64,000 nucleotides of DNA, taken from positions 1 through 64,000 of the forward strand of contig NZ_MUHR01000011.1 in the NCBI RefSeq assembly GCF_002105285.1, read 5' to 3'. Below are positions 39,446-47,634 of the stretch, piece by piece. The notes under the pieces were generated by a model. It did no database searches, was not told where the DNA came from, and worked only from the letters and a program-made list of their open reading frames with translations. Within the stretch, counting starts at the first letter, position 1; each line of letters opens with the position of its first letter. The stretch comes from Planktotalea arctica. Lineage in GTDB: Bacteria; Pseudomonadota; Alphaproteobacteria; Rhodobacterales; Rhodobacteraceae. The position numbers were made by a program, and so were the translations under genes.

Positions 39446-40198
39446 TTAGTTGCTATCCGCAACAAGCCGCATACCAAGGTGCGCAGGCGGCGCACCGACT
39501 GCGCAGCCCCCGCGTGCAGGGTCGCGTATCAGATAGGACATGACAGCCTCATGTTCGCCGCCCAAGACAAAGGCAGGGCAACGGTCAGGATTGATAGTGT
39601 CTTTGCCATCTGCGCCAGAGTAGCAATCGCTGGTCCATTCCCAGACGTTCCCGTCAAGATCGGTGATGCCTGTTGATGTTGTGGAAAACGCACCGCTCGG
39701 GCGCAGGGCGCGGCCGGTTTGGTTCGCTTCGGTCAAATAGCTCGAGGCCCATGTTAAAGACGGGTCAGTAAATATCGGATCTGCCTTTTCAGGCATCACT
39801 TCTTTGGAAATTTCCCTCCACTCCGCAGCGGAGGGCAAACGCCACTGAAGCGCGTTTTGAGTGTTGATCCACGTCACAAATTGCATCGCATCAGGATAGC
39901 TAAGACCCGTTGCGGGGAAATCGACGTCCCTGATCTTGCGTGAAAAGTCGAGTGCGCAGTAGCCTGCATCGTAGCACGCCTGCCATTCAAGCACAGCGAC
40001 TTCGTGTGTCTGGACCTTCAGTTGACGACCATCTTGCAGGGTCAGCAATTCTGCTTGCACGATGTCGCTCATGGGGGATGATAAATCAGGGCCATGCGGG
40101 ATGAACGCGGCCCCGATCACGGCCGCTGCCAAACCAATCAGCACACCACGGCGACGGGACATTCGCGACGGAACTGAGTGAAATTCAACAGCGGCCAT
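39446..40198 (-). CDS. nirV: NirV, formylglycine-generating-enzyme-like protein
   Basis: NirV accompanies NirK in Rhodobacterales. The 250-residue protein has an N-terminal membrane anchor or signal (GVLIGLAAAVIGAAFI after RRRG) and a SUMF1/FGE-type sulfatase-modifying-factor domain with VLEWQACYDAGYCALDF, WRLPSAAEWREI, GNVWEWTSDCYSG and ending HLGMRLVAD. Its role in nitrite reduction is not established. Start ATG 40198 has AAGGA 8 bases upstream. It lies 24 bases downstream of nirK in the same operon and is intact, unlike the NO-reductase genes nearby. Confidence 0.92.
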   Translation of the reverse strand: MAAVEFHSVPSRMSRRRGVLIGLAAAVIGAAFIPHGPDLSSPMSDIVQAELLTLQDGRQLKVQTHEVAVLEWQACYDAGYCALDFSRKIRDVDFPATGLSYPDAMQFVTWINTQNALQWRLPSAAEWREISKEVMPEKADPIFTDPSLTWASSYLTEANQTGRALRPSGAFSTTSTGITDLDGNVWEWTSDCYSGADGKDTINPDRCPAFVLGGEHEAVMSYLIRDPARGGCAVGAPPAHLGMRLVADSN

Positions 40199-40222
40199 TG
40201 GTCTGATCCTTATGCTAACCTG

Positions 40223-41440
40223 TTATGCTTCGAATTCACGCGGAGCGACGACTTGCTCCATCAGTGCGTTGTCCCATTCACCTTCGACAACAAAGTGAGC
40301 CGTGCCGCCCAGCATCGCACCGATGATCAGGTTGTGGTTCACATAGGCGTAAACGCCCGGTTGCTCGAAGGTGTACATCGCTGCCACCGCGCTACCGCCG
40401 CGCACAAACCATGTTTCCATGCCAGTCATCGGCTGGTCGCTGAACGAAGATTCCCAGACATATTCACCGTGACCACCGATCAGGTGGGGTCTGCTGTCCA
40501 CGTTGCACGAGTTGTGGATTATCAGGACAGTTTCTCCGACTTTGGCTTTCAGAGCACCCTCGCCAGTCAGGGCACCGACTGCGCCATTGAAGACCTGATG
40601 GGTCGGGGTCAAAGTGCGCATCGCATCAAGGCTATCGGTGTAGTCCTCGCCTGCTGTATCGTATTTGCGATACTCGCCGTTCTCGTCCATCGGCAGGTAG
40701 TAATCCTGCTCGCCGATATAGGCGATGCTGTCATAGATTAGTTGGTTGCCATCCTTGTCTTTGAGGCCATCGCGCGGCAGCACCATAATCGCGCCGTTCA
40801 TACCGTGGCACACGTGATACGGGATCATCGCGCCGCCGGGGGCGCAGTGGTATGTAAAGCAGCCGGGCTTGGTCGCCTTCCAGCGCAGCACGCATTCCTC
40901 GCCGGGATAGACGTGGGTCAGACCACCACCGCCTAGCGCGCCTGTAGAGGCGTGAAAGTCGATATTATGCTCCATCTGGCTATCCACAGGATTGCGCAGC
41001 GTTAGCTCGACCATATCGCCTTCATGGCAGATGATCAGCGGACCGGGGACGGAACCGTTATAGGTCAGCGCCCAGATTTCAGCGCCCGTGTCTTCGTCCA
41101 CAACCATCAGAACTTCGCTGGTTTCCATGGTGATTTCGATGATCTTTGGGCCGCCTGTCGCGATTTGTTCATGCTTTGGGGCAAAGGGCGGTGCGACCAA
41201 TTCCTGCTTTACGCGGGTGTAGCCAGACATATCCGCAGGTTTTGCAGTGCTATCCGCTGTCTGCTCAGCCGCTGCTTTATACAGCTTGGCAGATGTTGCG
41301 TTTGCGGCGTGCAGTTTGGGGGCACGCGGAGTTGCCATTGCACCTGCACCAGTCAGCGCTGCCGCGCCAGCAAGTACAGAGCCGCGCAACACATTACGGC
41401 GGCTGGTTTGCATAAGGCCGGGGTTGAAAAATTTGGTCAT
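40223..41440 (-). CDS. nirK: Copper-containing nitrite reductase
   Basis: NirK reduces nitrite to nitric oxide in the periplasm. The 405-residue protein starts with a twin-arginine signal ([18 protein letters not shown]) and all copper ligands can be read: MEHN and DFHAS, then [20 protein letters not shown] for type 1 and type 2 sites, and NHNLI as the last type 2 histidine. The catalytic Asp sits in NIDFHAS. The core length is as expected, so the gene looks functional. It is cotranscribed with the pseudoazurin gene upstream and nirV downstream. Confidence 0.97.
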   Translation of the reverse strand: MTKFFNPGLMQTSRRNVLRGSVLAGAAALTGAGAMATPRAPKLHAANATSAKLYKAAAEQTADSTAKPADMSGYTRVKQELVAPPFAPKHEQIATGGPKIIEITMETSEVLMVVDEDTGAEIWALTYNGSVPGPLIICHEGDMVELTLRNPVDSQMEHNIDFHASTGALGGGGLTHVYPGEECVLRWKATKPGCFTYHCAPGGAMIPYHVCHGMNGAIMVLPRDGLKDKDGNQLIYDSIAYIGEQDYYLPMDENGEYRKYDTAGEDYTDSLDAMRTLTPTHQVFNGAVGALTGEGALKAKVGETVLIIHNSCNVDSRPHLIGGHGEYVWESSFSDQPMTGMETWFVRGGSAVAAMYTFEQPGVYAYVNHNLIIGAMLGGTAHFVVEGEWDNALMEQVVAPREFEA

Positions 41441-41488
41441 GGCTTGTCTCCTTGGAGTTAGCTTTGGGTAGAATGAGTAAAAGTGTAA

Positions 41489-41920
41489 TCAGAGCCCGCT
41501 CAGGGCTTCTTCAAACCTTTCTTTGGCTTTCTTGGGCAAACGGCCTTCAAGAAAACTGTCGGGGGCAATGGCTTCATCGCCAACAGCAACGGCCATCACC
41601 ATGCCCATGGCAAAGTGCGGCTTGCATTGAACGCCGTAAAAGCCGGCCTCGGGAAAAGTCACTTCGATCTCTTCGTTGATCTTGCCTTTGAAGCTCTCTG
41701 CGCCCTCGGGCATCATGCCTTTGACGCTTTCGGCATTGTGGCCTAGGTCTGTGGCCAGAAACTTGACCGTATCACCCGCCGCAATGCGCAGCGCAGACGG
41801 TTCAAAAATCATCCGGCCATTTTCGCCTTTGTTCAGCATTTTAACTTCAAAGGTCTCGGCAACGGCTGGCCCGCCAAGGGCGATAACAATTGCTGTGGAT
41901 GTCATTAGGGTGCGAAACAT
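41489..41920 (-). CDS. Pseudoazurin
   Basis: A 143-residue type 1 copper protein that donates electrons to NirK. It has a signal peptide (MTSTAIVIALGGPAVAE) and the ligand set His in LGHNAES near residue 60, then VQCKPHFAMGM giving Cys, His and Met. The start is ATG 41920, since an upstream ATG at 41944 adds 8 residues before the signal. It is the first gene of the pseudoazurin-nirK-nirV unit and lies 64 bases from a TTTG-N8-CAAA operator. Confidence 0.95.
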   Translation of the reverse strand: MFRTLMTSTAIVIALGGPAVAETFEVKMLNKGENGRMIFEPSALRIAAGDTVKFLATDLGHNAESVKGMMPEGAESFKGKINEEIEVTFPEAGFYGVQCKPHFAMGMVMAVAVGDEAIAPDSFLEGRLPKKAKERFEEALSGL

Positions 41921-41983
41921 TTTCTTTCCTCTCGGTGTCTGCATCTGTTGGCAAAAGGTTTAATGCGAGCGTCTGGGCCGCTC

Positions 41984-41999
41984 TTTGTGCAAACGCAAA
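41984..41999. promoter_or_regulatory. NnrR/Dnr-type operator 1
   Basis: TTTGTGCAAACGCAAA fits TTTG-N8-CAAA, the operator plan of NO-responsive Crp/Fnr regulators of denitrification in Rhodobacterales. It lies in the 183-base divergent region between pseudoazurin and the regulator at 42104. It matches the box at 43046 in 14 of 16 positions. Confidence 0.75.
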
Positions 42000-42103
42000 C
42001 TTCTGACCGCTAACGGAAATAAACTTGATTGCTGGCCCTAACAGGTAAAGGCCGTTACCAATTACGCACACCTGTGGATTGGATAATCATCTTGCCAACA
42101 TCA

Positions 42104-42784
42104 ATGGACGAAAGCCTGCTTGCCCCTTTGCCGCCGTTTTCGCTTTTGAAACGTGAGCAGATCAGAGCAATTCTGGATCATGCCGTCAGCCGCAGGGCCG
42201 ACGTTGGCATCACTGTGTTTAATGAAGGTGACGCGGCAGAGCGATTTTTTCTATTGCTGGACGGAACCATACGCGTCGCGAAAGTGACGCCGGATGGCGA
42301 GCAGGTGACATCGCTACACATACCCGCAGGGCAGTTGTTCGGCATCGCGCCGGCGCTTGGGCGCGATGCTTATCCGGCAAGCGCAATCTCTGCATCAGAG
42401 GTGTTGTTTTTGTCATGGCCCGTTTCGCTCTGGCACAGTTTCATTGCTGATTATCCGGGCTTTGCAACCGAAACATATAAAACAGTCGGAGAGCGCGTAG
42501 CAGAGATGAATACCCGCATCATGGAAATGTCGACGCAGCATGTTGAGCAACGCATCGCACGCGCACTTCTCAGGCTGGTGAAGCAGTCTGGCAAACGCAC
42601 AGATGAGGGGATCGAAATCAGTTTTCCGATCACCCGTCAGGATGTCTCGGAAATGACGGGCACGACCTTGCACACAGTCAGTCGCCTTCTGAGTGCTTGG
42701 GAAAAAGACGGGTTGGTCAGCAGTAAACGCAAAAAGATCGTGGTTTGTGATGCACACCGCCTTGTTGTTTTGGGTGGTGCCTAG
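42104..42784 (+). CDS. Crp/Fnr-family NO-responsive regulator (Dnr/NnrR-like)
   Basis: The 226-residue protein has an N-terminal cyclic-nucleotide-binding-like fold (LLAPLPPFSLLKREQIRAIL, then ERFFLLLDGTIRVAK and LFGIAPALGR) and a C-terminal Crp helix-turn-helix (TRQDVSEMTGTTLHTVSRLL). There is no cysteine cluster of the FNR type, so it is the Dnr/NnrR class that senses NO, probably through haem. I start at ATG 42104 because the frame before it has no conserved residues. It diverges from the pseudoazurin operon and should act on the two operators at 41984 and 43046. Confidence 0.88.
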   Translation: MDESLLAPLPPFSLLKREQIRAILDHAVSRRADVGITVFNEGDAAERFFLLLDGTIRVAKVTPDGEQVTSLHIPAGQLFGIAPALGRDAYPASAISASEVLFLSWPVSLWHSFIADYPGFATETYKTVGERVAEMNTRIMEMSTQHVEQRIARALLRLVKQSGKRTDEGIEISFPITRQDVSEMTGTTLHTVSRLLSAWEKDGLVSSKRKKIVVCDAHRLVVLGGA

Positions 42785-42994
42785 TCAGTCACCAATGGCA
42801 CGGTGCAGTTCCAGACGAAACAGCGCTTCGTCCAGATCATATTCCAGACAGGCATCTATGACGGTGTGAAACGAATTCACCGTACAGCCAACGCAGAGCA
42901 TTTTGTGCCGCAAGAAGACCGCGACCGTTTCGGGCCAGATCGACATTAGGGTATCCAGATCAAGATCGGGATCATCCAGGTTCGCGCGTCGCAT
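42785..42994 (-). CDS. DUF1858-domain protein
   Basis: A 69-residue protein with the short DUF1858 fold: LDLDTLMSIWPETVAVFLRH and the CVGCTVNSFHTVIDACLEYDLD region with two cysteines spaced CxxC. These small proteins often sit next to NO-responsive genes in proteobacteria and may bind a metal or redox centre. It directly abuts the regulator gene in convergent orientation, and its start is 52 bases from operator 2. Confidence 0.88.
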   Translation of the reverse strand: MRRANLDDPDLDLDTLMSIWPETVAVFLRHKMLCVGCTVNSFHTVIDACLEYDLDEALFRLELHRAIGD

Positions 42995-43045
42995 TTTAAA
43001 GTCCTCTCATATCCTTTTTGTCTAAAGCAAAAAATCAATCCAAAC

Positions 43046-43061
43046 GTTGTGCTAACGCAAA
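43046..43061. promoter_or_regulatory. NnrR/Dnr-type operator 2
   Basis: GTTGTGCTAACGCAAA is a close copy of operator 1 (TTG-N8-CAA core). It lies between the DUF1858 gene and norC remnant, 52 and 61 bases from their starts, so it could control both directions. Only the DUF1858 side still leads to an intact gene. Confidence 0.7.
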
Positions 43062-43121
43062 CTTCGCTTTTTTAGCTCTTGGTAATTCTGGCTCAATAAC
43101 ACTTGAATGGAGGGCAGAAGG

Positions 43122-43241
43122 ATGGCCGAAACCCTGACAAAGTCGCATGCACGCAATATTTACTACGCAGGATTTCTGCCGTCACATAAAGTTGGGCGTC
43201 AAAGCGATTTGAGTATTGGAGGCTCTGGTTCGTTTGTTTGA
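43122..43241 (+). pseudogene. norC: norC remnant, N-terminal stub only
   Basis: With a good binding site (GGAGGGCAGAAGG), ATG 43122 begins MAETLTKSHARNIYYAG, matching the N terminus of NorC, the cytochrome c subunit of NO reductase, in Rhodobacterales. After about 17 residues the match ends; the frame then runs through unrelated sequence to a stop at 43239. The membrane anchor, the haem motif CXXCH and all else are gone. The break is close to an IS3 remnant, so insertion and deletion are the likely causes. Confidence 0.82.
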
Positions 43242-43319
43242 TTATTCTGCTTGTTTTTGATGTTACAAGCGGCGTTGTCGGATGATAATCCCCCCATTTT
43301 TAATGGGGTCAGACCGCAG
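43242..43319. other. Junction sequence between norC stub and IS remnant
   Basis: This short span contains ATAATCCCCCCATTTTTAAT near 43284, which resembles a remnant of an IS end (CCCCATTTTTAATGGGG is a dyad of its own at 43287-43303). No gene. Confidence 0.45.
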
Positions 43320-43720
43320 AATTCAGGCGGCTGTTTTCAGTTTCATGGCAGGTGTCATGCCGCCGATGCCCATGTTGGGTCGTTCGTTGTTGTAAGCCCA
43401 GCGCCATACCGTGGCCTGATCCTGTGCCTCCTTGATCGTTTCAAAGATGTATTGGCTGAGCCATTCGATAATCTGGTTCAGGCTCCGCACCACGCGTTCG
43501 GCGGGCAATGAGAAGTCGACCTTGATGCAAAGACCCTCGCGATTGAAGGTATCCAGGACGTTCAGTGTCCGGATCAATCAGCCGCCGGAGAGTTGATTTG
43601 CCATAAAATTCATCGACCACGGTAGATCCGGTACACGCGTTTATGGTTCCAGCCATAGCCCTGCACATTGCGCAGATACAGAAAGCAAAGGCCAAAGTAA
43701 CCGCGTCATTGGCACCGCCT
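43320..43720 (-). mobile_element. Eroded IS3-family transposase (OrfB remnant)
   Basis: Three pieces of an IS3-type OrfB lie in order on the minus strand. First FLYLRNVQGYGWNHKRVYRI (about 43625-43715). Next FMANQLSGG, a stop, [20 protein letters not shown] and [18 protein letters not shown]. Last [18 protein letters not shown] and [15 protein letters not shown]. Stretches between them that carry the DDE residues are missing, so two internal deletions and at least one nonsense codon have killed it. It lies between the norC stub and the norD-like fragment. Confidence 0.85.
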
Positions 43721-43736
43721 GTCTGAGCATTAGGCT

Positions 43737-43838
43737 TTGTTCTACGTGCGCCGCCAGTTCGAAGCCCTACGTCCCCGCCGTATCCTGCGCCCGCGCCAAA
43801 TTGACGGACGTGAATCGGACCTCGATGCCATATCGCAA
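43737..43838 (+). pseudogene. norD: norD-like fragment
   Basis: About 34 codons read FYVRRQFEALRPRRILRPRQ and IDGRESDLDAIS, a fragment resembling the EALRP-R-RQ-DG-LDLDA block of NorD, the MoxR-associated accessory protein of NO reductase. It runs in frame into the following nnrT-like sequence without a start codon of its own. The assignment rests on this one block and is moderate. Its order after norC and before nnrT fits the Rhodobacter norCBQD-nnrTU arrangement. Confidence 0.55.
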
Positions 43839-44048
43839 GCCGTGCGGAAAATCGCGCTGGCGCTTTACCCCTTCGGTGCGTGCGCGATGGCAATAAACCT
43901 CTTTTACGCCTCGCTGATCGGATCTTGGGTGGGCTTTCCAGTGATATCTAGCGGATGGCCAATCGTGCTTGGTGCAATTATTAGGGTGCCTGCAACATGA
44001 GTGTTCGCGCGCCACATACGAACCTTGATGGATGAATCTGAGCCATGA
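43839..44048 (+). pseudogene. nnrT: nnrT-like gene with a nonsense codon
   Basis: The frame GTG 43836 onward gives RKIALALYPFGACAMAINLF, SLIGSWVGFPVISSGWP and VPAT, then TGA at 43998, then VFARHIRTLMDESEP and TGA at 44046-44048. The second TGA overlaps the ATG of the next gene, as a true gene end would, so the first is a nonsense change (probably from TGG, Trp). The protein is a small two-helix membrane protein resembling NnrT of denitrifiers. Confidence 0.65.
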
Positions 44049-44293
44049 AAATCGACCTTAGCCAAAACGAACCTGTCATTGAGGCCACAGACCTTGCAAA
44101 GTACTTGGACCTCACCCCCGAAGCCGTCAAAGACTTGATGCGCGCTGGGGCAATCACAAGCCTTTTTGAAACGGGCGTTGATGAACATGCGGGCAGCCAC
44201 CGCCTTACTTTCACGTACCGCACTATCAGAGTGCGGTTTACCTGCGACAGCGAGGGCAAGGTACTTAAAACAGCGCGCTTTTCCATAGGATAA
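44045..44293 (+). CDS. DUF6522-like protein next to nnrS
   Basis: An 82-residue protein starting MKIDLSQNEPVIEATDLAKY and containing LTPEAVKDLMRAGAITSLFE, then HRLTFTYRTIRVRFTCDSEG and ending TARFSIG. Such small proteins are found beside nnrS genes in denitrifiers. No catalytic motif is visible. It is intact, ATG 44045 overlapping the nnrT-like end and followed 5 bases later by nnrS, and may still be expressed although its neighbours are not. Confidence 0.8.
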   Translation: MKIDLSQNEPVIEATDLAKYLDLTPEAVKDLMRAGAITSLFETGVDEHAGSHRLTFTYRTIRVRFTCDSEGKVLKTARFSIG

Positions 44294-44298
44294 AGACC

Positions 44299-44664
44299 AT
44301 GATCACCAGCGAGAAAATGCGCCAATGGACCGGCCCTTCACTTTTTTCACACGGGTTCAGAGCGTTCTTCTTGTTCGGCGCACTTTGGGCCGCGCTGGCG
44401 ATGCTGCTTTGGACTTTCATGCTTTCGGGATATCTTGACTTGCCCACACGGTTTGACCCCGTGTCATGGCATGCGCATGAGTTTCTGTTCGGATGTCTGG
44501 GGGCCATCATCGCGGGCTTCCTATTTACCGCTGTGCCAAATTAGACAGGTCGTTTGCCTGTTGTTGGCTGGTCTTTGGCGCTGCTATTGGCAGCTTGGGT
44601 GTTGGGACGCATTGCGATTGCTTTTTCCGCGCGCGACTTTGGGGCATTCCAATCAAACGCCTAA
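44299..44664 (+). pseudogene. nnrS: nnrS remnant with nonsense codon and truncation
   Basis: ATG 44299 starts MITSEKMRQWTGPSLFSHGF, then ALWAALAMLLWTFML, FDPVSWHAHEFLFGCLGAII and AGFLFTAVPN, which is NnrS. A TAG follows (44542-44544), at the place of a conserved Trp before TGRLPVVGWSLALLLAA. That frame goes on to a TAA at 44662, then NnrS similarity is lost. So the gene has at least one nonsense codon and lacks most of its 3' part. NnrS binds haem and copper and is part of the NO response. Confidence 0.88.
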
Positions 44665-45003
44665 GGCAGGGACCGGCAGCGTCATCATGTTTCTATCCGT
44701 GTTGGTCTCGGTCTTGATGCGTATTTGTGCTGGCGTCTGGCCAGACGGAGCGAGCATGTTCTGAGGCAACGGTATGTTGTCTTCATTGGGATGTTCATCG
44801 TCTGCTTGATTACATTGTCTTGTGCGAATTTCAATTATCCTCAAGTCAGGATAATATCTCTCAAACATATTCTTGAGATTTTTTAGACGAACACTCATTT
44901 CGTTTCAAAGCATGACCTTGCCAGCCCCATATGCCTCCTCTTGCCCCCAAGCCCCATACATTGGTAAACCCTACAAAAGAACATAGCATTGAGAGGGCAG
45001 TTT
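44665..45003. other. Gene-free stretch before fabF
   Basis: About 340 bases without a convincing gene; short frames overlap on both strands. The first part may be unreadable nnrS debris. The end holds the fabF leader with binding site GAGAGGGCAG at 44991-45000. Confidence 0.6.
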
Positions 45004-46263
45004 ATGCGCAGAGTCGTTGTCACAGGATTAGGTCTCGTCACGCCATTAGCGTGCGGAGTGGAAGAAACGTGGAGCGCTATTTTGGCGGGCAAGTCTGGCG
45101 CGGGTCCGATCACGCGCTTTGATGCGTCGCGCGTAAAGACCAAATATGCCTGCGAAATCCCCCTTGGTAATGGCACGGACGGCACGTTCAATGCGGACGA
45201 CTGGATGCTTCCCAAGGAGCGGCGCAAGGTGGATGACTTTATCCTCTACGGGATTGCGGCGGCCGAGCAGGCGGTACGCGATGCCAATTGGATGCCCGAG
45301 GACGAGGAGGACAAGCTGCGCACGGGCGTGATGATCGGTTCTGGTATTGGCGGTCTGAACTCGATCGCAGAGACCGCGATCCTGATCCATGAGCGTGGCC
45401 CGAGCCGTGTGTCGCCGTTCTTTATTCCCGGTGCGTTGATCAATCTGATCTCTGGTCAGGTGGGTATTCGTTACGGCTTTAAAGGGCCGAACCACGCGGT
45501 CGTGACGGCTTGCTCGACCGGCGCGCATGCGATTGGCGATGCGGCGCGGTTGATTATGACGTCTGATGCGGATGTGATGATTGCGGGCGGCGCTGAAGCG
45601 TCGATTTCCGAGATTGGCATTGCAGGTTTTAATGCGTGCAAGGCGCTTAGCACCAAGCGTGAAGATGATCCGACCAAGGCGAGCCGTCCTTATGACACTG
45701 ACCGCGACGGGTTTGTCATGGGCGAGGGCGCGGGCGTGGTTGTGCTGGAAGAATACGAACATGCCAAAGCGCGCGGCGCGAAGATTTACGCCGAGGTGAT
45801 CGGTTATGGTCTGTCGGGCGATGCCTATCACATCACCGCGCCGAGCGAGAGCGGCGAGGGCGGCGAACGCTCCATGCGCGCGGCGCTTGGCAAGGCGGGG
45901 CTTGAGCCTAAAGATATCGATTACATCAACGCACATGGCACATCGACCATGGCGGATACCATCGAGCTGGGCGCTGTCGAGCGGATGATGGGCGAGCATG
46001 CTGGCAAAGTCACTATGTCCTCGACCAAGTCGATGACGGGTCACTTATTGGGGGCAGCGGGCGCAATCGAGGCGATTTTCTCGATCCTTGCGATCCGCGA
46101 TCAGGTGGCTCCGCCGACGATTAACCTCGATAATCCAGCGGTTGAGACAGCAGTCGATCTGGCCGCGAATGGCCCTGTAAAGCGCGAAATTAACGTGGCG
46201 CTCAGCAATTCCTTCGGATTTGGCGGGACCAACGCCAGCGTGCTCTTCGGAAAGGTCGAGTAA
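45004..46263 (+). CDS. fabF: 3-oxoacyl-ACP synthase II
   Basis: FabF condenses malonyl-ACP with acyl-ACP. The 419-residue protein has the Cys-His-His triad: Cys in VTACSTGAHAIGDA near 167, His in NAHGTSTMADT near 306 and His in STKSMTGHLLGAAGA near 343. ATG 45004 follows GAGAGGGCAGTTT; a TTG at 44989 is in frame. It is followed by mltG after one base. Confidence 0.97.
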   Translation: MRRVVVTGLGLVTPLACGVEETWSAILAGKSGAGPITRFDASRVKTKYACEIPLGNGTDGTFNADDWMLPKERRKVDDFILYGIAAAEQAVRDANWMPEDEEDKLRTGVMIGSGIGGLNSIAETAILIHERGPSRVSPFFIPGALINLISGQVGIRYGFKGPNHAVVTACSTGAHAIGDAARLIMTSDADVMIAGGAEASISEIGIAGFNACKALSTKREDDPTKASRPYDTDRDGFVMGEGAGVVVLEEYEHAKARGAKIYAEVIGYGLSGDAYHITAPSESGEGGERSMRAALGKAGLEPKDIDYINAHGTSTMADTIELGAVERMMGEHAGKVTMSSTKSMTGHLLGAAGAIEAIFSILAIRDQVAPPTINLDNPAVETAVDLAANGPVKREINVALSNSFGFGGTNASVLFGKVE

Positions 46264-46264
46264 T

Positions 46265-47419
46265 ATGTGGCGCCACATTGCCTCTAACGCGGTGACATTT
46301 TTGATCGTCGCGCTGTTCTTGCTCGGGGGGATGATCCTGTGGGGACAGGGGCAGTATCGCAATGCCGGACCACTGGATCAGGCGATTTGTCTCAAGGTTG
46401 AGCGTGGCTCCAATATGGGCACGGTCAGCCGCGATCTGGATGCAGAGGGCGCCGTGAGCAGCGCTGCGATCTTCCGGATAGGCGCTGATTACGAGGATAA
46501 GACCGGATCGTTAAAAGCGGGCAGTTTTCTGGTGCCGGAGAACGCCTCGATGGAAGAGATCGTCAGCATCATTACGCGCGGCGGCGCGAGCACATGCGGC
46601 ACCGAAGTGGTGTACCGCATTGGAGTAACGCGCGCGACGGTGCAGGTACGCCAGCTTGATCCGGCAACGAACCGTTTTGTCGAAAAGGCGAGCTTTAATC
46701 CAGCGGAGGAAGAGGCTCCCGAGATTTACACGCAGCTGCGCGGCGAGAACGATACGCGCTATCGCATTGCGCTGGCCGAAGGTGTGACGAGCTGGCAGGT
46801 AATCGAGGAGTTGAAATCGGTCGATCTGCTGGAGGGCGATGTGGACGCGGTGCCGGCAGAGGGCATGCTTGCGCCCGACAGCTATGAGGTGCGCGCGGGC
46901 GATACGCGCGCGGCTTTGGTGGCGCGGATGCAGGACGCACAAGAGCGCAGGATTGCGCAGGTCTGGGCAGCGCGTCGCGATGGTTTGCCGTTGCAGAGCG
47001 CTGAAGAGATGCTGACTCTTGCCTCGATTATCGAGAAGGAAACCGGCGTTGCAGAAGAGCGCAGGCAGGTGGCCTCGGTCTTTGTGAACCGTTTGAACCA
47101 GGGGATGCGTTTGCAGACGGACCCGACGGTGATTTACGGAGTGACGCGGGGCGAGGGCGTTTTGGGGCGTGGATTGCGTCAAAGCGAGCTTCGCCGCGAG
47201 ACGCCTTGGAATACCTATGTGATAAACGGGCTGCCGCCTACACCGATCGCCAACCCCGGACTTGCAAGTTTGCAAGCGGCGGTCAATCCAGACGAGACGC
47301 CGTTTATCTTTTTCGTGGCGGATGGAACCGGAGGGCATGCTTTTGCGGTGACGCTCGCGGAGCATAATGCCAATGTGGCGCGCTGGCGTTTGATCGAAGC
47401 GGAGCGCGCGAATAATTGA
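46265..47419 (+). CDS. mltG: Endolytic murein transglycosylase MltG
   Basis: MltG cleaves nascent glycan strands and limits their length. The 384-residue protein has an N-terminal membrane anchor (VTFLIVALFLLGGMIL), a LysM-like part (VPENASMEEIVSIITRGG) and the YceG domain with catalytic Glu about residue 257 in TLASIIEKETG, then LQTDPTVIYGVTRGEG and WNTYVINGLPPTPIANPG. Start ATG 46265 lies one base after the fabF stop. Genes fabF-mltG are often neighbours in this group. Confidence 0.95.
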   Translation: MWRHIASNAVTFLIVALFLLGGMILWGQGQYRNAGPLDQAICLKVERGSNMGTVSRDLDAEGAVSSAAIFRIGADYEDKTGSLKAGSFLVPENASMEEIVSIITRGGASTCGTEVVYRIGVTRATVQVRQLDPATNRFVEKASFNPAEEEAPEIYTQLRGENDTRYRIALAEGVTSWQVIEELKSVDLLEGDVDAVPAEGMLAPDSYEVRAGDTRAALVARMQDAQERRIAQVWAARRDGLPLQSAEEMLTLASIIEKETGVAEERRQVASVFVNRLNQGMRLQTDPTVIYGVTRGEGVLGRGLRQSELRRETPWNTYVINGLPPTPIANPGLASLQAAVNPDETPFIFFVADGTGGHAFAVTLAEHNANVARWRLIEAERANN

Positions 47420-47451
47420 GTGCGATTGATTGAAGATGGGCCTATTGAAGC

Positions 47452-47515
47452 CAGGCGTGGGGGCGCTGCCCCCGTCCATCCAAGATGGACTCCCCCGAGG
47501 TATTTCAAGACCAGA
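47452..47515 (+). repeat. Intergenic hairpin element, copy 2
   Basis: Contains GGGGGC-GCT-GCCCCC and GTCCATC-CAA-GATGGAC stem-loops followed by TCCCCCGAGGTATTTC and an AAGACCAGAGAAG tail, matching the other copies in layout. Confidence 0.75.
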
Positions 47516-47530
47516 GAAGCGAGGCACCGG

Positions 47531-47545
47531 TTAACGATTTGTTAG
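47531..47545. promoter_or_regulatory. CtrA-like site upstream of the GTA cluster
   Basis: TTAACGATTTGTTAG fits the CtrA motif TTAA-N7-TTAA in seven of eight specified bases. CtrA is required for GTA production in Rhodobacter capsulatus. The site lies 42 bases before the -35 element, at a plausible but unproven position. Confidence 0.45.
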
Positions 47546-47586
47546 GCTGAGCGGTCGCTAGAGCGCGCGCGTGGGCGCGGTTTTGC

Positions 47587-47615
47587 TTGACTTAGCGAAC
47601 GGACTCGCCTATAAG
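47587..47615 (+). promoter_or_regulatory. Consensus-like sigma-70 promoter of the GTA cluster
   Basis: TTGACT (47587-47592), 17 bases, then TATAAG (47610-47615). Expected start point is about 47621-47624, giving a leader of about 97 bases before g1. It is one of the closest matches to consensus in the window. Confidence 0.75.
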
Positions 47616-47634
47616 TTGTGACATGCTAGGAGAA

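Noticed and set aside
43320-43720. Functional IS element
   Set aside because: Transposase has internal deletions and stops; no intact ends or flanking duplications could be identified.
45046-46044. 332-codon open frame antisense to fabF
   Set aside because: Shadow of fabF with no motif.
46511-47527. 338-codon open frame antisense to mltG
   Set aside because: Shadow of mltG; covers the hairpin element in part.
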